A stretch of 64,000 nucleotides of DNA. Source: Methyloceanibacter stevinii (GTDB lineage Bacteria > Pseudomonadota > Alphaproteobacteria > Rhizobiales > Methyloligellaceae). The notes under the pieces are model-generated. The model was not told where the DNA came from and did no database searches. It was given only the letters and a program-made list of their open reading frames with translations. Both the position numbers and the translations under genes were made by a program. The stretch's first letter is position 1, and the number at the start of each line of letters is the position of its first letter. Positions 26,963-36,194 of this stretch are shown in pieces. The stretch covers positions 372,001 to 436,000 of the forward strand of contig NZ_LPWE01000011.1 of assembly GCF_001723355.1 (NCBI RefSeq), given 5' to 3'.

Positions 26963-28156
26963 CTAGAGCCCCTGCTCGATGGCCTTGAGCACGGAGTAGC
27001 GCAGCCGGCCGCCGCCTCTCAGGGCGATAACGAAGCGCACGCGTCCATGATTGGCCGTGTCGGCATAACCGGCCAGAGTCCTGATCCCGGACATGGTGCC
27101 GGTCTTGTTCGTGCCGCCGTCGTGTCCGTGCATCAACTCCGCATAGGTCACGAAAAGATCGAGAACCTTGGCGAGCCCCTGCGCCGTGAAGCGGTTGCCG
27201 CGGCTGAGCCCGGAACCTTCTTCCAGATAGATGTCGTCTTGAAGCCCGTGCGCGGCCAGCATCTCGTTGGCGACCATGAGAGACTTCTCGAGACTCACGG
27301 GGCCGCCGTAACGCGCCGCGCCGATCTCCAGGAAAACCTGGTTGGCGATGTAGTTGTTGGAGCCGATCAGAAGCAGATTGATGATGGCCGCGAGGCTTCG
27401 TGACTGCTGATGCACGTAAACAGGTTGGAGTCCCGGCGGCACCGGCCCGATCGTGATCTTGCCCTCCACCTTGCCGCCAGACTGCTTCATGAACGCTTCG
27501 AGCAACTCGCCCGCATAGAGCAGGCTGAGCTCGGGATCCTTCGCAAGACTGATGCGGCCGCGTCCGTTCGGGCCCCGTGACCTGAACTGACTCACGGCCA
27601 ACGGCGTAAGCGGCGTCTGTTTCTCGCCGGGATAGACCTTGGTGCCGCGGCGCACCGCGCTGATCGTGTTGAAGTTCACCGCCAGTGCGGAGTTCAGCGC
27701 GTTGTACGAGCGGCTGTTGTCTTCGATCCCCGGGATGCTGACCTTCTCGGGATAGTAGCTTGGATCCAGCACCATGCCCGTGATCGGCTCAGGCCCGATC
27801 GCCGCGACCAGTTCCGGCGCCAGCAGGGCCAGCTCCTCGGAGACCAGCATCGGGTCGCCGCCGCCGCGCACGTAGAGCACGCGATTCTCGTCGAGATAGA
27901 AATGCGTCTTGAAGCGATAGGCCGGGCCCAGGACCTCCATCGCGAGCCACGAGGTCACGACTTTCGCGACGGAAGCCGGAACGAACGGCTTGTCGGCGTT
28001 CTGCGTGATGAGCTCGGTGCCCTGTTCGTCGATCACATAGACAATGCCGTTGGGCGCCAGCGCTCTGACGCGTTCCTTCGCGCCGGCGAACGAAACCGTT
28101 GCGATTCCTTGAGCGGGCAGGAGAACGAAGGCAAGGATCAGCAGGCGGGACCACAT
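26963..28156 (-). CDS. D-alanyl-D-alanine carboxypeptidase, PBP4-like (family S13)
   Basis: 397 aa periplasmic penicillin-binding protein trimming or cleaving peptidoglycan peptides. Signal peptide MWSRLLILAFVLLPAQGIAT. Active-site motifs in order: SVAK (S62, K65), SNN in GSNNYIANQV, and KTG in NKTGTMSGIR. Somewhat shorter than E. coli DacB (about 480 aa), with a reduced domain insertion between the first two motifs. Confidence 0.9.
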   Translation of the reverse strand: MWSRLLILAFVLLPAQGIATVSFAGAKERVRALAPNGIVYVIDEQGTELITQNADKPFVPASVAKVVTSWLAMEVLGPAYRFKTHFYLDENRVLYVRGGGDPMLVSEELALLAPELVAAIGPEPITGMVLDPSYYPEKVSIPGIEDNSRSYNALNSALAVNFNTISAVRRGTKVYPGEKQTPLTPLAVSQFRSRGPNGRGRISLAKDPELSLLYAGELLEAFMKQSGGKVEGKITIGPVPPGLQPVYVHQQSRSLAAIINLLLIGSNNYIANQVFLEIGAARYGGPVSLEKSLMVANEMLAAHGLQDDIYLEEGSGLSRGNRFTAQGLAKVLDLFVTYAELMHGHDGGTNKTGTMSGIRTLAGYADTANHGRVRFVIALRGGGRLRYSVLKAIEQGL

Positions 28157-28251
28157 AGTAGCTCTCTTTTACAGGCCGACCGAACGAAATGGCTACAGTG
28201 ATCTTGGTTTGCGACAGAGGCGTTTACATGACCACCCGCACACGGGTGGTA

Positions 28252-29109
28252 TCAAACGGTGGCATTGCGCGGCGGCAGCGCCAGTCGCGCAAGTGCCGCA
28301 TGCCGAACGCTCGCGAGCCAAAGCGCATCTTTGGATTGCGCCACGGCGGTCACGAACGAGTAGCGGCGGTGGCGCATGCGGATATTGTAGACGAGCCGTC
28401 CATCGAGATCGTAGGCCTGCACCCACACGATACGTTTGGGGCGCGGCTGCAGGGCGCGCGGCAGCTTCAGCGCGAGCGTCCGCAAGGCCGGGTGTCGTGG
28501 CAGCAGGAAGTCGAGCAACGCAATGCGCGGCGCCGGCAGCGCCACCCACAACAGTCCCGTATTCGATAGGCTGATATTGTCGGGAAAGCCGTGCAGCCCG
28601 GTGACGAAATCGCTCCAGGTTCCGGCGCGCTCGCCCTTCAGCCAATAGCGGCGGATCCGGTAGCCGAGTGTTTCGGCGACATAGAGACAGGACTCATCCG
28701 GTGCGAGCGCAATTCCGTTCGCGAAGGCGAGGTTCCGGTCGAGCACGGCGGCATCTCCATTAGAGTGTACACGGATCAATCTCCCCGATGTCGCGTGCGC
28801 AATGACATCCGCCTGGTAGTCGTTCCACGTGGCCGTTTCGGACGACGTGGTTAGGTAGATGCTCCCGTCCTCGGATCGGACGGCGTTGCTGCAAAAGCGC
28901 AAGGGTGCGCCTTCGATCTCGTTCAGCACGACTGTGACGCGCCCGGTTGCGGGGTCGAGGCACAGCAGGCCCTTGTCGTGATCGCACGCCAGCAATGTTC
29001 CGTCCGCGCAGGCCTCGAGACCCAGCGGCCGACCGCCCGTATTGCCGAGAACGGCAGTGCCGTCCGGCGTCAGGCGCACCACATCGCCATTGCCAAGGCC
29101 GGTGACCAC
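28252..29109 (-). CDS. SMP-30/strictosidine-synthase-like propeller protein (N-terminus uncertain)
   Basis: 285 aa from a GTG at 29109, but the homologous reading continues upstream in the same frame (RINESRDKAITAPLSLHGLP, then SGGEDVLIEDGGA) to a TAG near 29298 with no ATG, GTG or TTG in between. So the true start is unclear, or a frameshift has cut off the N-terminus. Family features are the six-bladed propeller signatures FANGIALAPDESCLYVAETL, YRIRRYWLKG and GFPDNISLSNTGLLWVAL. Members include lactonases and strictosidine-synthase-like proteins; substrate unknown. Confidence 0.75.
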   Translation of the reverse strand: MVTGLGNGDVVRLTPDGTAVLGNTGGRPLGLEACADGTLLACDHDKGLLCLDPATGRVTVVLNEIEGAPLRFCSNAVRSEDGSIYLTTSSETATWNDYQADVIAHATSGRLIRVHSNGDAAVLDRNLAFANGIALAPDESCLYVAETLGYRIRRYWLKGERAGTWSDFVTGLHGFPDNISLSNTGLLWVALPAPRIALLDFLLPRHPALRTLALKLPRALQPRPKRIVWVQAYDLDGRLVYNIRMRHRRYSFVTAVAQSKDALWLASVRHAALARLALPPRNATV

Positions 29110-29336
29110 CGCTCCGCCGTCCTCGATCAGGACATCCTCGCCGCCGGAGCCGGGGAGGCCGTGCAGGGACAGCGGTGCCGTGATCGCCTTGTCGCGGGAC
29201 TCGTTAATCCGGGACTGGGCGGCGGCCGCCAGCGGACCGGTCTGTGCAAAGCCATGCTTTGCGATGCCACGTTCCGCGGGGCGAGGGAAGGGCGGGGGCT
29301 AAGTGCGGCGGAGCAGGGGCTGGGCTGCCCGGCCGC

Positions 29337-30109
29337 TCACGCCGGCAGAGGTCCGGGCACCAGGTCGCGGTAGGCGCGCCAGCTGGCAAGACCGAGCCAC
29401 GGGAAGACGACGATCAGCGCGATGAAACCGGTCGCGGCGCTCGCCAGGGTCAAGACGCCGAGGATCGCGGCCCATATCAGCATCGGCCAGAAGTTCTCGG
29501 CCACGGCCCGGACGCTGGTGGCGATGGCCGTGAAAACCCCCGTATGGCGATCGAGCAGCATCGGCGCCGCTACGACGACACCGCAATAGGTGAGAAAGGC
29601 GATCAAGCCTCCGGCCAGCGTGCCCGTGACGAGCATGGTGTTCCCGTCCGACGTCGTGAGAGCGAAGGTGACGAAGTCGTCGACGGTCCGGTGCAACTGA
29701 TAGGTCGACAGGCCATACACGATCTGGGCGATACGCCCCCAAAGCAGGTAGATCATCAGCAGGAATAGACCGAGATAGGCAAGATCGCCGCGGACGGCGT
29801 CCCGGACATAGAGCATCTCTCCGAGCGTCGGCTTCTCGCCGCGCTCGATGCTGCGTCCCGCCTGGTACAGCCCCATGGCGATCATTGGGGCGACGAACAC
29901 GAAGCCGCAGGTTAGGGCCAAGGCCCAAAACTCTGCGTTGGAGACAACCAACGCGTAGCCGATGGCAAAACTCACGATCGCGAGGAGAAGGCCATAGGTC
30001 AGGCAGGGTACGGGCGCCTCCAAAGGTCGCGCCAGCCGCCGGCGAGCCACCGGAACGGCGCCTTCCAATCGACAATGGCGATATCGGGCAGTCCGCCTGA
30101 AGTCTCCAC
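29337..30109 (-). pseudogene. DUF2189 membrane protein, frame broken once
   Basis: The N-terminus reads from a GTG at 30109 (behind GGGGGAGG) as VETSGGLPDIAIVDWKAPFR, then WLAGGWRDLWRRPYPA and a stop. The family continues in another frame as CLTYGLLLAIVSFAIGYALV and on to 29337. One extra C in the CCC run (bases 30006-30008 on the + strand read GGG) would join the two as WRRPYPCLTYGLLL. The repaired product is about 256 aa with six membrane helices and the AAPMLLDRHTG motif typical of DUF2189. Probably sequence error or recent mutation. Confidence 0.75.
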
Positions 30110-30266
30110 ACCATCCTCCCCCAAAGTGGCCCCGCATCGGGCAACGGCCCTATGGCCGTCGCCGGCAGAGCAGTTGCATGCTCGCGAAATGGGGCGTATG
30201 CGTCCTTGCGGCACATCAAGCCCACGCGGGTCCTTAGGGGCTTAGGCGGGGCAGTGCAAGGCGGTT

Positions 30267-30656
30267 CTAGGAGGCTTCGGCCTGTCCGCCGGCCGACGCG
30301 GTGAAGCTGGGCGGCTTGGGTGCTTCTGGGGCCGGGGCCGGCTGAGCGGCCTGTGCCGCCGGATCGAGCTTTGTCCTGTTGGGCCTGGTCTTCGCCAGCA
30401 CCCGCTGCATCTGCTTTGGCAGATACGGCTCGGCGGTGTTCAGCTTGTCGTCGAGCCCCTTGTTGCGCTGGCGCAAAAGACGCGCCCAGGCGGCGATGGT
30501 GGGGCTGCTGGCGATCAGGAGCGTCAGTCCGATCACCATGAGAATGACGCCGGTCGGGATCGGCAGCCAAACGGTGGCAAGGCCCGCGATCATGCAGACC
30601 GCGCCGGCGATCTTCAAAATGAGGTTGCTCAGACTCGAGCCATTCCTGCCGCGCAT
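30267..30656 (-). CDS. Small membrane protein, PGPGW-like
   Basis: 129 aa from the ATG at 30656 behind AGGACGG; the frame to 30863 has no protein character. Two close hydrophobic segments (LILKIAGAVCMIAGLATVWL and GVILMVIGLTLLIASS) separated by PIPT, like putative PGPGW transmembrane proteins. A charged stretch (ARLLRQRNKGLDDKLNTAEP) and a Pro/Ala-rich tail follow. Function unknown. Confidence 0.7.
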   Translation of the reverse strand: MRGRNGSSLSNLILKIAGAVCMIAGLATVWLPIPTGVILMVIGLTLLIASSPTIAAWARLLRQRNKGLDDKLNTAEPYLPKQMQRVLAKTRPNRTKLDPAAQAAQPAPAPEAPKPPSFTASAGGQAEAS

Positions 30657-30745
30657 CCGTCCTGCGTAGTGAATGCCGGTGACAGTTCTATGGCGCGACC
30701 GTGGCGCGGGCAGGGAACGCCGATCCGCCGCCGGCATGTTCGCGA

Positions 30746-31234
30746 TCAGTCTTGACCGTCGGCTTCGCCATGTCCCTCCAGCCGCCGAAGCAACTCGGCC
30801 ATGGTGTAGCGCGTCGTCTCGATGGCCTCCACAGGCAGGCCTTCGGCGAGGTCGTTGACCCAAGGCGCCTGCAGTTTCATGGCCGCGTCGAACCTGCGCC
30901 TACCCTCGTCGGTGAGAACGACAAGCTGAGCGCGCTTGTGATGCGGGTTCGGCTTGAACATCACGAGACCGTCTCTCTCCAGGTCGTTGACGATGCGCTG
31001 GACGTTTTGGCGGTTGGCGCCCATGTCGCGCGCCAGCCAAGCCACCGGCTGCGCCCGCTCAGCGGCAACGATTGTTCCGAGCACTTGCCAGCGTCCGCTC
31101 GTGAGACCTAGCCCGGAAATCAGCCGGTCTCCGGCGGCGAGGACGCGGTTGTTGAGGCGAAACAGATCGAGAATGAGGTCGGTCAGGGCGCTTCCGGCCG
31201 GCGTTCGCAGTCGAGGGGTCATGATTGGTTCCAT
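30746..31234 (-). CDS. MarR-family regulator
   Basis: 162 aa winged helix regulator: VAWLARDMGANRQNVQRIVN recognition region, and the wing PNPHHKRAQLVVLTDEGRRR. Divergent from a small monooxygenase gene, with two operator-like dyads in the 87-bp gap, so autoregulation and control of that gene are likely. An in-frame ATG at 31222 is an alternative start. Confidence 0.9.
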   Translation of the reverse strand: MEPIMTPRLRTPAGSALTDLILDLFRLNNRVLAAGDRLISGLGLTSGRWQVLGTIVAAERAQPVAWLARDMGANRQNVQRIVNDLERDGLVMFKPNPHHKRAQLVVLTDEGRRRFDAAMKLQAPWVNDLAEGLPVEAIETTRYTMAELLRRLEGHGEADGQD

Positions 31235-31243
31235 AGGCTAATA

Positions 31244-31298
31244 TTGACATCATCATGTCAAATATATATGTGAGCATCATATCAAATTGACATCATGC
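31244..31298. promoter_or_regulatory. Two MarR-type operator dyads
   Basis: Dyad 1: TTGACAT-CATC-ATGTCAA, perfect, at 31244-31261. Dyad 2: arms GCATCATATCAA (31274-31285) and TTGACATCATGC (31287-31298), 10 of 12 positions paired. Both share the half-site TTGACATCAT. Dyad 1 overlaps a TTGACA that can serve as the -35 box for the rightward gene (TATGTG 17 bp on). Confidence 0.7.
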
Positions 31299-31321
31299 TA
31301 CCAAACTGAACGGAGCTTTTC

Positions 31322-31690
31322 ATGTCCTTCATACGGCCACTCGACCCCGCCTTTCCGATCGACCGTCAACTGGCGGTGGATGCCTCCCCCGTCGTGCTGG
31401 TGAACGTCTTCACGCTCGAAAAAGCGGACGAAGAACTGTTTCTGAAGGCGTGGCAGCAGGACGCGGAGTTCATGAAGCGGCAGCCGGGCTTCATATCCAC
31501 CCAGCTCCACCGCGCGATCGGTGAGAGCCCTGCCTATCTCAACTACGCGGTTTGGGAATCGACGGGACACTTCCGGGCGGCGTTCGATAATCCCGAGTTC
31601 GTGGCAACGCACGCAGCCTACCCGTCATCCGCCGTGGCCGCGCCGCACCTGTTCCAGAAGGTCGCTGTGGCCGGGATTTGCGTCGCCTAG
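31322..31690 (+). CDS. Antibiotic-biosynthesis-monooxygenase-domain protein
   Basis: 122 aa, one ABM dimeric alpha/beta barrel domain: VVLVNVFTLEKADEELFLKA, PGFISTQLHRAI, YLNYAVWES. Such small proteins act as cofactor-free monooxygenases or stress-related enzymes; substrate unknown. Divergent from the MarR gene and probably repressed by it. Co-oriented membrane gene follows 34 bp later. Confidence 0.88.
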   Translation: MSFIRPLDPAFPIDRQLAVDASPVVLVNVFTLEKADEELFLKAWQQDAEFMKRQPGFISTQLHRAIGESPAYLNYAVWESTGHFRAAFDNPEFVATHAAYPSSAVAAPHLFQKVAVAGICVA

Positions 31691-31724
31691 CGGCCGCGAA
31701 CGCCCCGGAACGGAGAGTGTGGCG

Positions 31725-32171
31725 ATGCTTAAGATCCTTCATCCAGTAGCGGGCGCGGTCGCGCTCGTGACGATTGCGACCTTCTGGCTCTCAACGGCCT
31801 TCAGCGAGCTATTCGCGTCCGAAGCGGCCGTGACCGCCGTCAAGACGGCCATACCGTGGGGCTTCCTCCTGCTGATTCCGGCCCTTGCCGCTGCGGGAGG
31901 ATCGGGATTTGCCCTGGCGCATGGGCGCCGAGCCGGGTTGATCGGCCGGAAAATCAAACGCATGCCGCTCATTGCCGCGAACGGCATCCTGGTCTTGATT
32001 CCGGCGGCGTTTTTTCTCGCCTTCAAGGCGCGCGCCGGAGAGTTCGATGCCGTCTTCTATCTGCTGCAAGCGGTCGAACTCTTTGCCGGTGCGATGAACA
32101 TCGCGCTGATCGGCCTCAATATGCGCGACGGCCTCAGGATGGCGGGGCGGTTGCGCGCCCGGCCCGGGTGA
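31725..32171 (+). CDS. Four-helix membrane protein of unknown function
   Basis: 148 aa from the ATG at 31725 behind GGAG. Four hydrophobic segments (about residues 7-27, 44-66, 82-101 and 112-132), with a basic loop after the second (GRRAGLIGRKIKRM). Second gene of the MarR-controlled transcript. No family named with confidence. Confidence 0.72.
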   Translation: MLKILHPVAGAVALVTIATFWLSTAFSELFASEAAVTAVKTAIPWGFLLLIPALAAAGGSGFALAHGRRAGLIGRKIKRMPLIAANGILVLIPAAFFLAFKARAGEFDAVFYLLQAVELFAGAMNIALIGLNMRDGLRMAGRLRARPG

Positions 32172-32321
32172 CCCATTCCGGGCAGACCGCCCCTTTGGCG
32201 GCACAGTGCCCGCCGGGATGGGCGGATCCCCCCGTTTCTCTTTTGTTCCAAACAGTGGATAGTGTTGAAGATTGAGAATCGCACCGCGCTTCGGCGCGCC
32301 GATAAGCCCACTGTCGTTGAA

Positions 32322-34290
32322 ATGAAGTTCTCCGATTCGTTCTTGGATGAGGTCCGTGCCCGGCTCCCCGTGAGCCAGGTCGTGTCGCGCCGCGTGCAGC
32401 TCAAGCGGGCCGGGCGCGAGTTCAAGGGGCTGTCTCCCTTCAACAAGGAGAAGACGCCGTCCTTCACCGTGAACGATCAGAAGGGCTTTTATCACTGCTT
32501 CTCGTCCGGCCGGCATGGCGACATCTTCCGCTTCGTCATGGAGACGGAAGGTTTGAGTTTTCCCGAAGCGGTGGAGCGGCTGGCGGGGGAGGCGGGCGTG
32601 CCGATGCCCGCGCCCGATCCCCAATACGAGCGCACGGTCAAGGAGCGGCTCGGGCTCATGGACGCGCTCGAAGCCGCCGCCAAGGTCTTCGAGCAGGCAT
32701 TGCGGTCGTCGGTTGGGCGCGACGCGCTCGCCTATGCCGAGGGGCGCGGGCTGAGCCGAGAGACCATCGTCGAGTTCCGCATCGGCTATGCACCCGGCGG
32801 ACGCGACACGCTCAAGAACGCGCTGCTGCAAAAGGGTTTCAGCGAGGCGCAGCTTCTCGATACCGGTCTCGTCATCAAGCCGGACGACGGTCGTCCCACT
32901 TACGACCGTTTCCGCGATCGGCTGACGATCCCGATTCTCGACGTGAAATCGCGTGTCATCGCATTCGGTGCCCGCGCGCTGGCCCCCGATGCGCAGCCCA
33001 AATATCTGAACTCGCCGGAGACGCGGCTGTTCGACAAGGGCTCCCAAGTGTTCAACTTCGCCCGCGCGCGCGGCTCCGCCTTCGATAAGGGCGAGTTGAT
33101 CGTCACGGAAGGCTATATGGATGTGATTGCGCTGCACCAGGCCGGCTTCAAGAACGCGGTGGCCACGCTGGGGACGGCCTTCACCGCGCGGCAGATGGAG
33201 CAGCTCTGGCAGCTCGCGCCCGAGCCCGTGATCTGCTTCGACGGCGACCGGGCAGGCGAGGCCGCCGCGGCGCGGGCCGTGGACCGGATGCTGCCCGTGC
33301 TGCGCGAAGGCCATTCGTTCCGCTTCGCCTTCCTGCCCCAAGGCCAGGACCCGGACGATCTCGTCCGCAGCGCCGGGCCGTCCGCCTTTTCGGCCTATCT
33401 CAAGAACGCCATGCCGCTGATCGACATGGCCTGGCGCCGGGAGATGCGCGCCGGCGCCATCGACACGCCGGAGCGGCGCGCCGCCTCGAAGCGCGGCTCG
33501 AGACGTTGTTGAACGAGATCGAGAATGTGCGCGTCCGCGAACACTATCGCCGCGAGATCAAAAACAGGCTGTTCGAACTGTGGCGGCCGCAGCCGCGACG
33601 CGGCAAGGACGGTCGGCCGGGCCGGAGCAATGGAGCGAAGTCCGTCCGCCGGGAGGCGCTGCCGCCGCCAACCGCGTATGGGTTCGGTACGATCGTTGCT
33701 CTGGCGCTCGTGAACCATCCTTGGCTGCTCGATCAGTACGCCGAAGAGATCGCGAGCGTGGATGTGACGGACAAGAAGCTCGCCGCACTGCTCGCCGCCG
33801 CCACGAGAGCCATCCACGACGACCATGCCATCACGCGCGAGGCGTTGATCGCGAAACTCCGCGACGGATCCAACGGGGAGCTGCTGGACCGGCTGTTCTT
33901 GGAAAGCCATCATGCGCGGCATGCCTTCCTGAAACCCGATATGCCGCGCGACGAGGTGGAGGAGCAGTTCACGGACATGCTCTATCGCTGGCGGGCGCTG
34001 CCGACGCTCAGCCGTGAGATCGCCGAAAGCGCCGAGCTATCGCCGACATGTCCGAAGCAGAGTACGAGCGCTTCGCCGTTCTGCAGCAGGAAGTGGCGAG
34101 CGTCGGCCTCAAGCAGGACACGGACGATGCGGCCATGCGCGACGCGAAGCAGCGTTTTCAGGACATGCTCGCGCGCCTAAAAAGCGCGCCACCCGCCAAA
34201 GGCGCCGCCGGCAGGGTGGGCATTAGCGGCGCCGCCGGACCTGCTAGGCCTTCGATTCCAAAAACTTCTTCAAGCCATCGAAGTCCATGA
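32322..34290 (+). pseudogene. dnaG: DNA primase DnaG, frame broken twice
   Basis: Makes RNA primers for replication; essential, so it must be functional in the living cell. Start at 32322 (MKFSDSFLDEVRARLPVSQV). Toprim catalytic motifs are present: VTEGYMDVIAL and FDGDRAGEAA. The frame breaks near 33485, where TPERRAA should run on to LEARLETLLNEIE (one C lost from CCC), and again near 34037, where the protein should pass from EIAESAE to ADMSEAEYERF. The N-terminal zinc site is degenerate: SPFNKEKTPSF and YHCFSSGRHG lack most ligands of the usual CHC2 motif. The repaired C-terminus overlaps the convergent gene by 47 bp. Confidence 0.88.
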
Positions 34291-34516
34291 CCGGGGCGAT
34301 CTGATGCACGTTGAGATCCGTCCAGGGATCGAACAGGGCCATGATCGCTTCTGCGCTATCGGATTCGAAGATGCTCCAGGTTTCCTGCTGCGTGAGCGAT
34401 ATCCACGCGCCGAGCAGCTTCACGCCCGAGGGTTCGACCACGCCGTTCTCCATGAATCGCGCCAAACTCTCATCGCGCGCGTCGGGGTCGATCGTCACAT
34501 AGCAAACAAAAAGCAT
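34244..34516 (-). CDS. DUF3303-family protein
   Basis: 90 aa from the ATG at 34516, behind GGAG. One ferredoxin-like alpha/beta domain: MLFVCYVTIDPDARDESLAR, LGAWISLTQQETWSIFESDS, and PWTDLNVHQIAPVMDFDG. Related to small muconolactone-isomerase-like proteins, function unknown. Converges with dnaG. Confidence 0.82.
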   Translation of the reverse strand: MLFVCYVTIDPDARDESLARFMENGVVEPSGVKLLGAWISLTQQETWSIFESDSAEAIMALFDPWTDLNVHQIAPVMDFDGLKKFLESKA

Positions 34517-34746
34517 GGTGTGCTCCACTCGCTAAGCCGTCGCCATTGGCAGCACGGGCGCAAGCCTTGGAGGAAGCCCGTGCCACCACAAGATTGGCGA
34601 TTGTATACGACATCGCGTTGACCGCACGCGCCGATGATTGCCGGCGGACAGTTCTGTGGGTGCCAGACAAATCCCGGAATCCTCCTTGATTTTAGCGTCC
34701 CACGCGACCATTCTCCGCGGCAATTCAAGGATGCGGAAGGAGCCTT

Positions 34747-35034
34747 ATGGCGAAGGAAGAAATGCTCGAATTTCCGGGGGTGGTCACCGAACTCCTCCCG
34801 AACGCCACTTTCAGGGTGAAACTCGAGAACGAACACGAGATTATCGCCCACACGGCGGGACGTATGCGCAAGAACCGGATTAGGGTGCTTGCTGGTGACA
34901 AAGTTTTGGTCGAGATGACCCCTTATGATCTCACTAAAGGTCGGATCACTTACCGGTTTAAGCAAGCTCGGGCTGAAACGGAGCACGCCGGCGCCAGCCG
35001 AGTCGGAGCCCGTGGCCGCGGCTGTGCCGGGTAA
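34747..35034 (+). CDS. infA: Translation initiation factor IF-1 with stop codon missing at the usual end
   Basis: Codons 1-72 (34747-34962) are a complete IF-1: an OB fold from [20 protein letters not shown] to GRITYRFK. The family ends there. Here codon 73 is CAA (34963-34965) where TAA would give the canonical protein, so the frame runs on for 23 low-complexity residues ([20 protein letters not shown]) to 35034. A single C-to-T difference restores the normal stop. First gene of infA-maf-yacG. Confidence 0.9.
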   Translation: MAKEEMLEFPGVVTELLPNATFRVKLENEHEIIAHTAGRMRKNRIRVLAGDKVLVEMTPYDLTKGRITYRFKQARAETEHAGASRVGARGRGCAG

Positions 35035-35722
35035 GATCAAGGCGCCGAAGCGGCCGACGCGCCGCCGTGCGCCGAAGCCGGGCTCCAGCTTCCGGCCGAA
35101 ACTCGTGCTCGCCTCCGCGTCTCCGCGCCGGCTGCAGCTGCTCGAACAGGCAGGGCTTGTGCCGGACGCGCTGCGCCCGTCCTCGGTCGACGAGAGCGTC
35201 TCGAAGGGCGAGGTGCCGCGTCAGATCGTCCGGCGGCTGGCCAAGGCCAAGGCCGAGGCCGCGCTGAAGCTCGTCAAAAACGAGCCGGAACTCGGCAAGT
35301 GTTTCCTGATCGCTGCCGATACGGTTGTCGCCGTCGGCCGGCGCGTGCTCGGCAAGGCCGAGCTCGAGAACGAGGCCGCGGACATGCTGCGGCTCCTGCG
35401 CGGCCGCGCCCATCGCGTCTACACGGCGGTGACCATGGTGACGCCCGAGGGGCGGTGGCGCGAGCGCGTGGTCGAGACCCGCGTTCGTTTCCGCAACATC
35501 ACCGACCAGGAGATCGGCGCCTATCTCGCCAGCGGCGAATGGCGCGGCAAGGCAGGCGGCTATGCCATTCAGGCATTGCCGGGGCCTTTCGTCATCAAGC
35601 TGGTGGGCTCCTATACCAATGTGGTGGGCCTGCCGCTCACCGAGACGGTCAGCATGCTGGCGGGCGAGGGCTATCCGGTGGCGCTGCTGTGGCTGGCCAA
35701 GGCCGAGGTCGACTCCGAGTGA
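34925..35722 (+). CDS. maf: Maf-like nucleoside triphosphate pyrophosphatase (start uncertain)
   Basis: House-cleaning pyrophosphatase acting on non-canonical nucleotides. The Maf core begins at about residue 47 ([20 protein letters not shown]) and contains the catalytic Asp region ([18 protein letters not shown]) and [20 protein letters not shown]. Residues before that are a Pro/Arg/Lys-rich extension; the ATG at 34925 lies inside infA. GTG codons at 35012 and 35024 are alternative starts. It overlaps yacG by 4 bp. Confidence 0.88.
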   Translation: MISLKVGSLTGLSKLGLKRSTPAPAESEPVAAAVPGKIKAPKRPTRRRAPKPGSSFRPKLVLASASPRRLQLLEQAGLVPDALRPSSVDESVSKGEVPRQIVRRLAKAKAEAALKLVKNEPELGKCFLIAADTVVAVGRRVLGKAELENEAADMLRLLRGRAHRVYTAVTMVTPEGRWRERVVETRVRFRNITDQEIGAYLASGEWRGKAGGYAIQALPGPFVIKLVGSYTNVVGLPLTETVSMLAGEGYPVALLWLAKAEVDSE

Positions 35723-35931
35723 CCGCCGGACGGGACAGCAAAGCGGCGCAAAAGGCGGTCGCGCGCTGCCCGATCTGCCGCAAGCCGACGGTCAAGGCCC
35801 ATCGTCCCTTCTGCTCGAAGCGCTGTGCGGAGCTCGATCTCGGGCGCTGGCTCAAGGGCGCCTATGCCGTTCCCGGAGACCCCGCCGAGGAGGCCTATCC
35901 CGAGCCGCCCGCCGGCTGGAACGAGGACTGA
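35719..35931 (+). CDS. yacG: DNA gyrase inhibitor YacG
   Basis: 70 aa zinc protein: CPIC and CSKRC ligands, then [17 protein letters not shown], typical of YacG, which binds GyrB. GTG start at 35719 overlaps the maf stop (GTGA). Confidence 0.93.
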   Translation: MTAGRDSKAAQKAVARCPICRKPTVKAHRPFCSKRCAELDLGRWLKGAYAVPGDPAEEAYPEPPAGWNED

Positions 35932-36088
35932 GCCCACAAACTTACTGGTCGCACGCGGACGCAAAAACCCGCGAAGTCCGGTCTCGACAGAGCCCGGCCG
36001 ATTGCCTATAAGCCAGGGCCTTACGGGATAGGGCCTTGCGCGGTTTTTTCGCCAGGCGGCCCATCGCGTCCAGCCTGACAGTAGGCAC

Positions 36089-36164
<76 letters not shown>

Positions 36165-36194
36165 TTCTCCGCCAGCATAGGCTGCAAAGCGCAG

